DNA from: Akkermansiaceae bacterium UBA1506
Lineage (GTDB): Bacteria > Verrucomicrobiota > Verrucomicrobiia > Verrucomicrobiales > DEV007
DNA: 40,170 bases
Assembly: GCA_002323995.1 (NCBI GenBank)
Contig: DCQY01000009.1
Location: 1 to 40,170 of the forward strand
Reading direction: 5' to 3'
Part shown: in pieces, positions 1 to 7,779 of the stretch
Layout of the letters: each line of letters begins with the position of its first letter
Position numbering within the stretch: the first letter of the stretch is position 1
The notes under the pieces: model-generated
Told to the model about the DNA's origin: nothing
The model's input: only the letters and a program-made list of their open reading frames with translations
Database searches by the model: none
Program-made: the position numbers and the translations under genes

Positions 1-2
1 AG

Positions 3-155
3 AAGAGAACCCAAGCAGAGGACAAGGAGACCGCTCCAAAAACACCGACCACTCAAGCCGACCTAATCTCACCGGCGCCTCGCAATGAAGAAAAGAAGGT
101 CGACGCGTCAGCCGTTCGGAGAAGTCGGTTTAAACGAGCAAAAAAAAGACTTTAG
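3..155 (+). CDS. C-terminal tail of an incoming protein (partial)
   Basis: One frame (codons starting at position 3) stays open for 50 codons from the window edge to a TAG at 153-155, while the other two forward frames close early (at about 64 and 89). The encoded tail is hydrophilic, first Pro/Thr/Glu-rich and then strongly basic, ending in a run of Arg and Lys. Disordered basic tails like this are common on RNA-binding proteins such as helicases, but nothing identifies the family and I do not name one. The gene starts outside the window. The 41 bases between its stop and the next gene hold no terminator hairpin. Confidence 0.5.
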   Translation, partial: KRTQAEDKETAPKTPTTQADLISPAPRNEEKKVDASAVRRSRFKRAKKRL

Positions 156-196
156 GGCTATTGCCATTTTTTCAATCACGCTAAAATCCTCAGAGC

Positions 197-1174
197 ATGA
201 ACAAGTATAGTCTCATTATTTCACTAATATTCGCAGCAATCTTCGGCACCGCCTTGGCGCAAAAGAAGGAACAACCGAAGACATGGTCAGAAAAAGCAGC
301 GTCAAGGTTCGGCGATAACCCTACCGCCGAGGCTAAGGAGGAGATAGCCACCAATATTCCTGAAGCGACCATGAGCCCACAGTCAGATCGGAAGGTCCTC
401 GTATTCTGGCGATGCGAAGGCTTCATCCATACTTCCATCCCATTTGGGAATTACGCCCTCGAACAGATAGCGGAGCAGACCGACGCATTCACGGTCGACC
501 TCGCCGATGAATACGAAGTCTTCACCAAAAAAAATCTCGCCGCCTACGATGCCATCCTTTTCAACAACACCACCAACCTTGTCCCTAACGAAACTCAGCA
601 GGAGGCCATCCTCGATTTTGTCGAAAACGGCAAAGGTATTGTTGGATTGCATGCTGCGGCCGATAACTTCAAGAAATGGGAAGAAGGAATTGCCCTAATG
701 GGAGGGGTCTTCGATGGACACCCCTGGACGGCTGGAGGCACCTGGGCTTTCAAACTTGATGATCCGGAGAACAGCCTTAATGCCGCCTTTGATGGTGACG
801 GATTCTGGCACAAAGATGAAATCTATTGGTATAAGCCTGATTCGTTCGAGGGTCGTGACCGACTTAGGGTGCTCTTAAGCCTCGACATGTCACATCCCCA
901 GAATGCAGCACCCCTCAAGAACGAAAAATTTAAGGCTAAAGTGCCGGGCGATCCAACAAAACTAGACGTACCCGTGTCATGGTGTCGCGAAGTTGGCAAA
1001 GGTCGCCTCTTTTACACTAACCTTGGACACAACGACATGACCTTTGCCAATAAGACGGTCCTTACTCACATACTCGACGGGATCCAGTTTGCACTCGGAG
1101 ACCTTGAGGCTGATGCTATTCCCTCCAGCGAAGCCAAGCTTGCAGCCGCCACAGCGCCTAAAAAATCGGACTAA
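197..1174 (+). CDS. Secreted ThuA-domain protein
   Basis: 325 residues. Residues 1-21 form a signal peptide ending at A-L-A-Q, so the protein is exported. After a charged linker, a ThuA-like fold (class I glutamine amidotransferase-like) runs from about residue 66 to 300: the first strand with 'KVLVFWRCEGFIH', then 'GIVGLHAAAD' and 'GRLFYTNLGHN' near the end. ThuA domains are abundant in Planctomycetota and Verrucomicrobiota and are linked to carbohydrate use, but their reaction is mostly unproved. The start is the first Met before the signal peptide. A weak promoter may lie at 161-187 (TTGCCA, 15-base spacer, TAAAAT), which would give a very short leader. No Shine-Dalgarno is visible. The HisN-like gene follows after 20 bases, probably co-transcribed. 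Confidence 0.85.
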   Translation: MNKYSLIISLIFAAIFGTALAQKKEQPKTWSEKAASRFGDNPTAEAKEEIATNIPEATMSPQSDRKVLVFWRCEGFIHTSIPFGNYALEQIAEQTDAFTVDLADEYEVFTKKNLAAYDAILFNNTTNLVPNETQQEAILDFVENGKGIVGLHAAADNFKKWEEGIALMGGVFDGHPWTAGGTWAFKLDDPENSLNAAFDGDGFWHKDEIYWYKPDSFEGRDRLRVLLSLDMSHPQNAAPLKNEKFKAKVPGDPTKLDVPVSWCREVGKGRLFYTNLGHNDMTFANKTVLTHILDGIQFALGDLEADAIPSSEAKLAAATAPKKSD

Positions 1175-1194
1175 GACCCACTTTTCTTCTCCTC

Positions 1195-1962
1195 ATGCTA
1201 TCCGAATTCCATCATTTTGCCGAAGCGACTGCCCGTGAAGCAGGCCAACTGACTCTGAATTACTTTCTTACAGAAGAAGCAAAGCCAGAGTTCAAAGGCG
1301 ATAACACTCCGGTGACTGTGGCAGACCGAGAAGCTGAAGAACTCATTCGCCAGCGAATTTCTGAAGCCTATCCTGATCACGAAATTGTGGGAGAAGAGTT
1401 TGGATCTTCAAGCGGCAACTCCAAGTATCGTTGGATCATCGACCCCATCGACGGAACCAAGTCCTTCGTTCACGGCGTTCCTCTCTACGCAGTACTCATA
1501 GCCCTCGAAATTGATGGAACCGTCGAAGTCGGATGCGCCTACTTCCCAGCTTTAGACGAGATGCTTTCCGGAGCAACCGGTGAGGGAGCCTTATGGAACG
1601 GAAGGCCATGCGCGGTGTCTGATGTCGAAGCAATCGAGCGGGCTGTCTGCGCCCACATCGACACCGCTTATTTCGCCCAGAACAATAAAGGAGAAGCATG
1701 GGAGCGACTCCAAAAAGCAGTCTACTACAACGCGGGGTGGTGCGACGCATATGGTTATCTGTTGGTTGCAACAGGCCGAGCCGAAGTCATGCTTGATCCC
1801 GTGATGGCCGTTTGGGATTGCGGTCCATTTCCTCCAATCTTTCGGGAGGCCGGTGGATATTTCGGAGACTGGTCGGGAAATGAAGGAAATATCAATGGTG
1901 GTGAAGCGCTTGCCACCAACCGAGCTCTGAAAGAGGTTGTCGTCTCTCTTTTGAGTGAGTAA
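1195..1962 (+). CDS. Inositol-monophosphatase-family phosphatase, histidinol-phosphatase (HisN) type
   Basis: 255 residues, the normal length for the family. The metal-binding motifs are present in order: 'VGEEFG' (Glu near residue 66), 'DPIDGTKSF' (about residues 81-89), and a C-terminal 'WDCGPF' where most relatives have W-D-x-A-A/G. The stretch 'DAYGYLLVATGRAEVMLDP' is very like the HisN subgroup, which removes phosphate from L-histidinol phosphate in histidine synthesis. A more general inositol-1-phosphatase or PAP phosphatase role is possible, and no other his gene is in the window. Probably cytoplasmic and Mg-dependent. The start follows 20 bases after the ThuA gene with no clear Shine-Dalgarno. 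It converges on ilvN across a 207-base gap that has only a small hairpin (CGCCGG-TT-CCGGCG at 1995-2008) and no T-run. Confidence 0.78.
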   Translation: MLSEFHHFAEATAREAGQLTLNYFLTEEAKPEFKGDNTPVTVADREAEELIRQRISEAYPDHEIVGEEFGSSSGNSKYRWIIDPIDGTKSFVHGVPLYAVLIALEIDGTVEVGCAYFPALDEMLSGATGEGALWNGRPCAVSDVEAIERAVCAHIDTAYFAQNNKGEAWERLQKAVYYNAGWCDAYGYLLVATGRAEVMLDPVMAVWDCGPFPPIFREAGGYFGDWSGNEGNINGGEALATNRALKEVVVSLLSE

Positions 1963-2169
1963 TGACCTACCCCATGGGCTGCCACATTCCCACACGCCGG
2001 TTCCGGCGACCCGCTAAATTCACCCACCCGTGGACACGACCGGGCCAAGGATCCAATTTAGAGGTCTAATCTGACTAACTGAGAACCTTTTCAAAAGCAA
2101 ATGCTCCGCATACACACTAAAAACGGAGCTCTCTCGGGCCCCGCCTTTCGAAACTTTGGGTCGGACGAA

Positions 2170-2715
2170 CTAGGTAACCTGCTCACCTCGAGCCATCACA
2201 ACCTTCCCGGTACGCACTGTTTCTATGATTTCGTAACTGTTCATTAGACGAATTGCAGCATCAACTTTGTCACTTGCACCTTCGATGCGGATAATCATAG
2301 AAGATTCATTCAAGTCGACCGTCTTTCCTCCAAAGTGTTCCACGATTTGGAGTAACTCAGTCCGCTTTTCGCCTCCCTCCACAACGATTTTCACGAGAGC
2401 GAGCTCACGCACCACTGAATCATCGGGTGTATGTTCATAGCAATGGATCACGTCGATCAATTTGTCACACTGAAGGATAATCTGGGGAAGACCCGCTGGA
2501 TCTCCGCTGATACCGAGAGTTAGTCGGGAAAACTGAGGATCCCGCCCCTGAGAAACAACGAGAGAATCGATGTTGTAAGCACGTCGGGCAAAGATCTGGC
2601 AAATGCGCATTAGCACACCAGGCTTATTGTTCACAAACATACTCAGCGTGTGCCCATCGATAATGTCGGCTCGAGCAGCAGGCTTTTTATCTGAAGTAGT
2701 AATAGTTCGGCTCAT
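2170..2715 (-). CDS. ilvN: Acetolactate synthase small (regulatory) subunit
   Basis: 181 residues from the chosen start. It is the regulatory subunit of acetohydroxyacid synthase, which makes acetolactate or acetohydroxybutyrate for valine, leucine and isoleucine. An N-terminal ACT domain (about residues 20-95) carries 'NNKPGVLMRICQIFARRAYNIDSL', the typical site for feedback binding of valine; the C-terminal ALS_ss_C domain follows. The frame is open to 2826, but that longer form would overlap the end of ilvB by 47 bases and add 37 residues unlike the family, so I place the start at the Met at 2715, 64 bases after ilvB. No Shine-Dalgarno is seen. The usual third gene ilvC does not follow. 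Confidence 0.92.
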   Translation of the reverse strand: MSRTITTSDKKPAARADIIDGHTLSMFVNNKPGVLMRICQIFARRAYNIDSLVVSQGRDPQFSRLTLGISGDPAGLPQIILQCDKLIDVIHCYEHTPDDSVVRELALVKIVVEGGEKRTELLQIVEHFGGKTVDLNESSMIIRIEGASDKVDAAIRLMNSYEIIETVRTGKVVMARGEQVT

Positions 2716-2779
2716 TCGAACGAATAGGTAAAATAGTGATATTTGATCGGATTGATACGGTCGCTGGCTGATTAGCACA

Positions 2780-4516
2780 TCAAGTGGAACCAACCGGCTT
2801 TGCCATTTTGTGTTTGGGAGGCTCAATCAGCATGTCTTCGAGAGCGGCGCCCGCTGGAATCATCGGGAACACGTTGTCAGTTTTGACACACTCCGCATTG
2901 ATCAAGACGGGACCTTCATTGTAATCGAGAGCTTCTTGAAGTTTCTTCTTCACGTCGGCAGGGCGTTTGATGTTTATCCCTTTACAACCATAGGCCTCAG
3001 CAAGCTTCACGAAATCAGGGTTCCCTTCTAGGTCGACACCGCTTTCACGGTTATCAAAGAAGAGTTCCTGCCACTGCCGAACCATACCGAGGTAGTGATT
3101 GTTCAGAACGAGAATCTTTATGGGAAGTTTGTGAATCACCGCTGTCGCGATTTCACAGAGAGTCATCTGGAACCCCCCGTCTCCAGCCACAGCAATTACC
3201 GTTTCATCCGGGCAAGCAAACTGAGCACCTATGGCTGCAGGAAAACCGAACCCCATCGTTCCGGCACCCCCTGAACTAATCCATTTGAAGGAAGCATCGT
3301 TCAGGTAAAACTGGGCTGCCCACATCTGATGCTGGCCAACATCGGTCGTGATGATAGCTTCACCATCAGTCAGCTCGTATATATCGTCGAGTACCTGCTG
3401 CATTCGAAGGCCCCCTTGCTTCTTGTAACCGAGAGGATACTTCTTCTTGTAGCCGTTAATGTGCTCCAGCCAATCAGCGTGATCTGCCTGCTCGATCATG
3501 GGTAGCAACTGGGTTAAAGCAACCTTGGCATCGCCAACCACAGCCACATCAGGAACGATCATCTTACCGACTTCGGCGTTATCGATTTCGAAATGAATGA
3601 TTTTAGCCTGCGCACAAAATTTATCAGCTTGACCAATGATGCGATCGTCAAAACGAGAACCAACGTTGATGAGGAGGTCGCACTCGCAGATGGCCTTATT
3701 GGCATAAGCTGTTCCGTGCATGCCCAACATACCAACTGATAACGGATGGGACTCGGGAAATACTCCTTTTCCCAGAAGTGTCGACGTCACCGGACTCTCG
3801 GTGCGGTTGGCGAGCTCCATCAATTCAGCCTCCGCCCCCGCAATCATGGCACCATGACCAGCAAGAATTACCGGTTTCTTGGCGAGATTAATCAGGCGAG
3901 CAGCCGCTTCAAGCGAAGACGAATCAATGTCCATCGCCTCCTCAGGCTTGTAACCGGGAAGATCAATCTCAGCATCAAGATCTCCTGTAAAAGGAGACTG
4001 GCTTACGTTCTTTGGCACGTCGATCAACACCGGTCCGGGACGACCGGTAGTCGCAATATGGAACGCTTCGCGGGCCACTTTTGGAAGATCATTGGTCTCG
4101 CGAACAAGGTAGTTGTGCTTCACGATTGGGATAGTAATCCCAAAAATGTCCGCCTCTTGAAAGGCATCTTTACCCAGCATCCAGGTCACTTGCTGGCCGC
4201 TCAGAATGATCATGGGAACCGAGTCCATCTGAGCAGTCATGATACCGGTGATGGTGTTTCCGGCTCCCGGGCCCGAAGTCACCAGAACGACGCCAGGCTT
4301 TCCCGTAGCACGGGCATAACCGTCGGCCATGTGAGTCGCTCCTTGCTCATGGCGAGTAAGGACAAATTTGATGTTGGATTCGACAGTTTCCAAGGCGTCA
4401 AACATCGGGAGGGCCGCGCCACCAGAGTAGCCGAAAACGTATTCTACGCCCAAGTCGCTGAGCGTTTTAATGAGCGCCTGAGCTCCATCCAATTCCTCTT
4501 CGTTTAATGTAGCCAT
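2780..4516 (-). CDS. ilvB: Acetolactate synthase large (catalytic) subunit
   Basis: 578 residues, full length. The enzyme is ThDP-, FAD- and Mg-dependent and condenses pyruvate with pyruvate or 2-oxobutyrate, the first common step of branched-chain amino acid synthesis. Visible are the catalytic Glu57 in 'RHEQGATHMADGYARA', the FAD/central domain, and the ThDP/Mg motif 'GDGGFQMTLCEIATA' ending in 'LNN' with 'LGMVRQWQ' after it. It heads an ilvB-ilvN operon. Upstream lies a 309-base gap with repeated GGGTAAAGTTTGG-like boxes that may control it. No leader peptide rich in branched-chain codons or T-box was recognised. Confidence 0.96.
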   Translation of the reverse strand: MATLNEEELDGAQALIKTLSDLGVEYVFGYSGGAALPMFDALETVESNIKFVLTRHEQGATHMADGYARATGKPGVVLVTSGPGAGNTITGIMTAQMDSVPMIILSGQQVTWMLGKDAFQEADIFGITIPIVKHNYLVRETNDLPKVAREAFHIATTGRPGPVLIDVPKNVSQSPFTGDLDAEIDLPGYKPEEAMDIDSSSLEAAARLINLAKKPVILAGHGAMIAGAEAELMELANRTESPVTSTLLGKGVFPESHPLSVGMLGMHGTAYANKAICECDLLINVGSRFDDRIIGQADKFCAQAKIIHFEIDNAEVGKMIVPDVAVVGDAKVALTQLLPMIEQADHADWLEHINGYKKKYPLGYKKQGGLRMQQVLDDIYELTDGEAIITTDVGQHQMWAAQFYLNDASFKWISSGGAGTMGFGFPAAIGAQFACPDETVIAVAGDGGFQMTLCEIATAVIHKLPIKILVLNNHYLGMVRQWQELFFDNRESGVDLEGNPDFVKLAEAYGCKGINIKRPADVKKKLQEALDYNEGPVLINAECVKTDNVFPMIPAGAALEDMLIEPPKHKMAKPVGST

Positions 4517-4825
4517 AGTGACAGATCAGTTGGTTTCCCTAAAATTCGCAATCTTTGAGAAAAATACAAACGGAAAAATGCCAACTTTACCCAAAAATAC
4601 CCAATTTTCGAGTGAAGCTAAGGTGATTTTAAGCAAACTTGCCCGAAAATGTCCAAACTTTACCCTACTCTAACTGCGACAGGTAGGTCTTTTACCTAAA
4701 ATTAGCTAATTTGTGAAATCGCTCCCGTCTGACAAGGCAAGTGGGACTCAACGACCAGTTGGACACAATTCAGCTCGCCACACCACCTTACATACTGCCT
4801 AACCGCAATAAAAGCTTCTAAGTGC
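4517..4825. other. 309-base gap upstream of ilvB
   Basis: It separates the end of the rpiB-glyA fusion from the start of ilvB, both on the minus strand. No open frame of note. The ilvB-proximal half is AT-rich and contains the repeated boxes listed separately and a small inverted repeat TAGGT-CTTTT-ACCTA at 4684-4698. No GC-rich hairpin with a T-run was found that would end the upstream transcript. Confidence 0.6.
4572..4665 (-). promoter_or_regulatory. Repeated GGGTAAAGTTTGG-like boxes upstream of ilvB
   Basis: Read on the ilvB sense strand, two near-identical 21-22-base copies occur at 4665-4644 and 4592-4572 (GGGTAAAGTTTGGACATTTTC and GGGTAAAGTTGGCATTTTTC). A weaker third copy, GGGCAAGTTTGC, is at 4644-4633. 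They sit 56 to 149 bases before the ilvB start. Repeated boxes in a promoter or leader suggest binding sites for a regulator. The function is inferred only from position and repetition. Confidence 0.35.
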
Positions 4826-6517
4826 CTATGGAAGCGGAAAATCCTCATTAAGCGCTTTCACTTTTGCGCGAATAGCTTCGAGTTTGGCCGCATCCTCGCG
4901 ATTAGCGATGGCTTCGTGGATGAGGTCCCCGATTATTTCCATCTCGGCCTCTTTCATGCCGCGAGTCGTCACAGCCGGCGTCCCAATTCGAATACCGCCA
5001 CCCTTGAAAGGGCTCTCGGTATCGAAGGGTATCGAGTTCTTGTTCACGGTAATTCCGGCTTCGTCGAGCGTCTCCTGAACAATCTTTCCATTCAAACCGT
5101 TGGGACGAAGATCGATCATGAAGAGGTGGTTTTGAGTGCCACCTGAGATGATACGATAGCCGTGACTCTTCATTCGCTCAGCCAACGCTGCCGCGTTTTT
5201 CACGATCTGGAACTGGTATTCTTTGTATTCTGGCTGGAGTGCTTCATGAAAGCAAACCGCCTTGGCGGCGATCACATGCATGAGCGGCCCGCCCTGAACA
5301 CCCGGGAAAACCAATGAGTCGATCTTCTTAGCGAGGTCACCGTCATTGGTCAGGATGAGACCTCCACGAGGTCCTCGAAGGCTCTTATGCGTTGTCGTCG
5401 TGACAAAATCAGCGTGTTCTATCGGCGAAGGATGAACTCCTCCTGCTACCAATCCAGAGATGTGAGCCATGTCGACGAAGAGGTAGGCCCCAACGGAATC
5501 AGCGATCTCCCGCATCCGTGAAAAGTCGATGATCTGAGAGTAGGCGGAAGCACCAGCCGTGATCATTTTTGGCTGACACCGCTTCGCCGCCTCAGCGAGG
5601 GCATCATAGTCGATCGTCTCTGTCTCTTCGGAGACACCATAGTGTTCAACTTCATAGAGTTTACCAGAGAAGTTGGCGAAATGACCGTGAGTGAGGTGAC
5701 CACCGTGACTCAAGTCCATGGTCAGAATTTTGTCTCCCGGCTCAAGGACGCTGAAGTAAACAGCGGCATTGGCCTGTGAGCCTGAATGAGGCTGCACATT
5801 GGCATAGCCCGCACCGTAAAGTTCTTTGGCACGCTCGATTGCGAGAGTCTCAACAACATCGACGTTATCACAGCCACCATACCACCGCTTACCTGGGTAA
5901 CCCTCAGCATACTTGTTTGTCAGGACACTGCCCTGTGCCTGTTGGACTGCCTTCGAAGCAAAATTCTCGGAAGCAATCAGTTCGATATTCCCCTTTTGAC
6001 GTTCCTCTTCTTTCTCGATCAAAGCATAGATCTCAGGGTCGGTGACTGCCAACTTTGGGGCGCTCACCGCCGTAGCGCAGGTGTTCATTTTACTGACGCG
6101 GCGCCCATGACGGCCGTCTCCATCGAATTCAGCCCCCAACCATGAATCGACGATTGCGCGAGTTTCTTCAGGCGTGTTGTAACTGCCCGCCAGGCAGAGG
6201 ACGTTCGTGTCATTATGCACCCGAGTCTTGTCGGCAAGATCCGCATCGGTGACAACCGCAGCCTGAATTCCCGGGAAGCGGTTAGCAGCAATTGCCATCC
6301 CTACACCCGTCGTGCAGCAAAGAATACCGAGATCCTGCTTTCCGGAAACAACCGCTTTCGCAACTTCATTCGCATAGTCCGGATAATCCACCGATTCGCT
6401 TGAGTCGCAACCGACGTCCTTGACCTCGATCCCGCTCCCCCTAAGGTGGCTCACAACGGCTTCCTTGAGTTCGAAACCTCCGTGATCAGATCCGATAATT
6501 ATGCTTGGTTTATCCAT
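4826..6517 (-). CDS. Fused ribose-5-phosphate isomerase B / serine hydroxymethyltransferase
   Basis: 563 residues in one uninterrupted frame. Residues 1-143 are a complete RpiB (ribose-5-P/ribulose-5-P isomerase): 'GSDHGGF' with the His, the catalytic Cys in 'GILCCTTGVGMAIAANR', and 'HNDTNVL'. In E. coli RpiB the residue after the Cys is Gly; here it is Thr. Residues from about 150 to the end are a full GlyA (serine plus THF to glycine plus methylene-THF, PLP-dependent): 'IASENFAS', 'NKYAEGYPGKRWYGG', 'HSGSQAN', and PLP-Lys378 in 'TTTTHKSLRGPRGG'. A Met at residue 144 (start at 6088) lies exactly at the junction and could start a separate GlyA, but no Shine-Dalgarno precedes it and no stop lies between the parts. 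The phosphatase gene upstream gives the order LMW-PTP, rpiB, glyA known from Firmicutes. Confidence 0.93.
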   Translation of the reverse strand: MDKPSIIIGSDHGGFELKEAVVSHLRGSGIEVKDVGCDSSESVDYPDYANEVAKAVVSGKQDLGILCCTTGVGMAIAANRFPGIQAAVVTDADLADKTRVHNDTNVLCLAGSYNTPEETRAIVDSWLGAEFDGDGRHGRRVSKMNTCATAVSAPKLAVTDPEIYALIEKEEERQKGNIELIASENFASKAVQQAQGSVLTNKYAEGYPGKRWYGGCDNVDVVETLAIERAKELYGAGYANVQPHSGSQANAAVYFSVLEPGDKILTMDLSHGGHLTHGHFANFSGKLYEVEHYGVSEETETIDYDALAEAAKRCQPKMITAGASAYSQIIDFSRMREIADSVGAYLFVDMAHISGLVAGGVHPSPIEHADFVTTTTHKSLRGPRGGLILTNDGDLAKKIDSLVFPGVQGGPLMHVIAAKAVCFHEALQPEYKEYQFQIVKNAAALAERMKSHGYRIISGGTQNHLFMIDLRPNGLNGKIVQETLDEAGITVNKNSIPFDTESPFKGGGIRIGTPAVTTRGMKEAEMEIIGDLIHEAIANREDAAKLEAIRAKVKALNEDFPLP

Positions 6518-6653
6518 GAGTTAAAGAGTCAGAGAATGCGGCGTGAAAAAGGAGCTTTCACCACTTCGGCGGTTAGCTAATTCGGGAGATGCGCCTTGTC
6601 AAAAGGTGATACGATGAAATGCGCCGAATCGATTCCTTTAACACGGCATTCAA

Positions 6654-7133
6654 TCATCCCTCGGGAGATGGATCACCGGTTGTCACGAAACTGAGAATAG
6701 ACGGCATAGCTTCCATAATGAGATTACGAGTCTCCCGGTATTCCTCCAAATCACCGCCTATCGGATCTGGCACCTCAATATCGCGTCCGTCTTTAGCGAT
6801 AAACTCCCGAACCACAAAGGTCTTCTCTAACGCCTCGGGGAAGTGAGCGCGAATAACTTCGATGTGTCCGCTTCCCAAACCAAAAATATGGGTGAACTCT
6901 TCAACCATTTCTGGTGTCAGCATCTCGCTCCTCTGAGCTGTGATATCGATCCCCTCTTCCTTCATGGCCATTGCCGAGTTACGACTCGGTGGCGCTCCCT
7001 CCGTAGCAATCAATCCGGCAGAGGCAACCGTCACTTCGGCACCCACTTTTTTAGACATGTCACTAAGCAAGCCCTCTGCCATTGGGCTTCGGCAAACATT
7101 TCCAGTGCAGACAAAAAGGACTCGTGGCTTCAT
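6654..7133 (-). CDS. Low-molecular-weight protein phosphatase (YwlE/Wzb type)
   Basis: 159 residues. The P-loop 'VCTGNVCRSPMAE' (Cys9, Arg15) near the N-terminus and the general-acid 'DPIGGDLEEYRE' near residue 126 define a complete LMW-PTP. The enzyme forms a phosphocysteine intermediate and dephosphorylates protein tyrosine, or arginine in B. subtilis YwlE. YwlE has Thr where this protein has Val13; in YwlE that Thr favours phosphoarginine, so Val points to phosphotyrosine specificity here. It lies 136 bases upstream of rpiB-glyA on the same strand, a conserved pairing. An arsenate-reductase role is less likely because the extra ArsC cysteines are not evident. Confidence 0.88.
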   Translation of the reverse strand: MKPRVLFVCTGNVCRSPMAEGLLSDMSKKVGAEVTVASAGLIATEGAPPSRNSAMAMKEEGIDITAQRSEMLTPEMVEEFTHIFGLGSGHIEVIRAHFPEALEKTFVVREFIAKDGRDIEVPDPIGGDLEEYRETRNLIMEAMPSILSFVTTGDPSPEG

Positions 7134-7268
7134 TTAAAAGTCGACTGACTGCATCAATGGAGCCCTTTAGGATTGATTGTAAAGCCGCAACCCCAGTAAA
7201 ATGCGCCTTGATCCCTCCCCACCCGCGTTTATGATCGACCCCTCGCGTCCTCTGATGCGGAAATTACG

Positions 7269-7736
7269 ATGACTCTGGCGGAATTACTGACTCCGGAACA
7301 CGTGATTGCAGAACTGCAGTCCGGGGAGCACTTACCTGCAATCGAGGAAATGGTCGAGCATCTCGTGGATGTTGGGGCACTCCACGAATTGCGAAAGGCC
7401 CCAGCCCTCAAGGCCCTTCGTGCGCGCGAAGATCAGCGCAGCACCGGCATTGGTGGCGGGGTCGCTATTCCCCACGCCTTCCTTCCCGAGCTTGAGGAAG
7501 TCGTCGCCATTTTCGCCCGTTCCGAGCCTGGTATCGACTTTTGCGCGCTCGACCGTGCCCCGGTCCATTTTATTGTTCTTTTCATCGTCCCAGAGTCTCA
7601 ATACACGATGCACCTCAAAACCCTTGCCGCGATCGCCAAGATCCTCAATAGCGCCGACACGAGAAAGCGACTCGCTGACGCAGCCAACGAAAACGAAATT
7701 ATTGAAATCCTTTCGCAACGCGCTGCCGCAGTTTAG
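7269..7736 (+). CDS. PTS EIIA domain protein, PtsN (EIIA-Ntr) like
   Basis: 155 residues making one PTS_EIIA type-2 domain. The phosphorylatable His69 lies in 'GIGGGVAIPHA', the hallmark of the fructose/Ntr class. No EIIB or EIIC membrane domain is attached or adjacent, so it is more likely a regulatory phosphocarrier (nitrogen PTS) than a sugar importer part. It diverges from the LMW-PTP gene and argS follows 43 bases after its stop, possibly in one transcript. The start is the ATG at 7269, after which 'LAELLTPE' matches the usual family N-terminus. Confidence 0.86.
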   Translation: MTLAELLTPEHVIAELQSGEHLPAIEEMVEHLVDVGALHELRKAPALKALRAREDQRSTGIGGGVAIPHAFLPELEEVVAIFARSEPGIDFCALDRAPVHFIVLFIVPESQYTMHLKTLAAIAKILNSADTRKRLADAANENEIIEILSQRAAAV

Positions 7737-7779
7737 TCTCCCTAGGATCTTCCCCGAATTCCACACGGTTGGATAAGAC

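Noticed and set aside
1995..2008. CGCCGG-TT-CCGGCG as a terminator between the HisN-like gene and ilvN
   Set aside because: The loop is too tight and there is no T-run on either side.
3746..4507. 253-codon open frame on the plus strand opposite ilvB
   Set aside because: It lies wholly antisense to a clearly conserved gene and its translation has no recognisable domain or hydrophobic pattern.
4517..4825. T-box or branched-chain leader peptide before ilvB
   Set aside because: No specifier-loop/T-box core sequence and no short frame rich in Leu, Val or Ile codons followed by a terminator was found.
4826..6517. Fusion as a sequencing frameshift artefact
   Set aside because: Both parts are in the same frame with their conserved ends intact and the linker reads through without a stop; a simple indel would put them in different frames.
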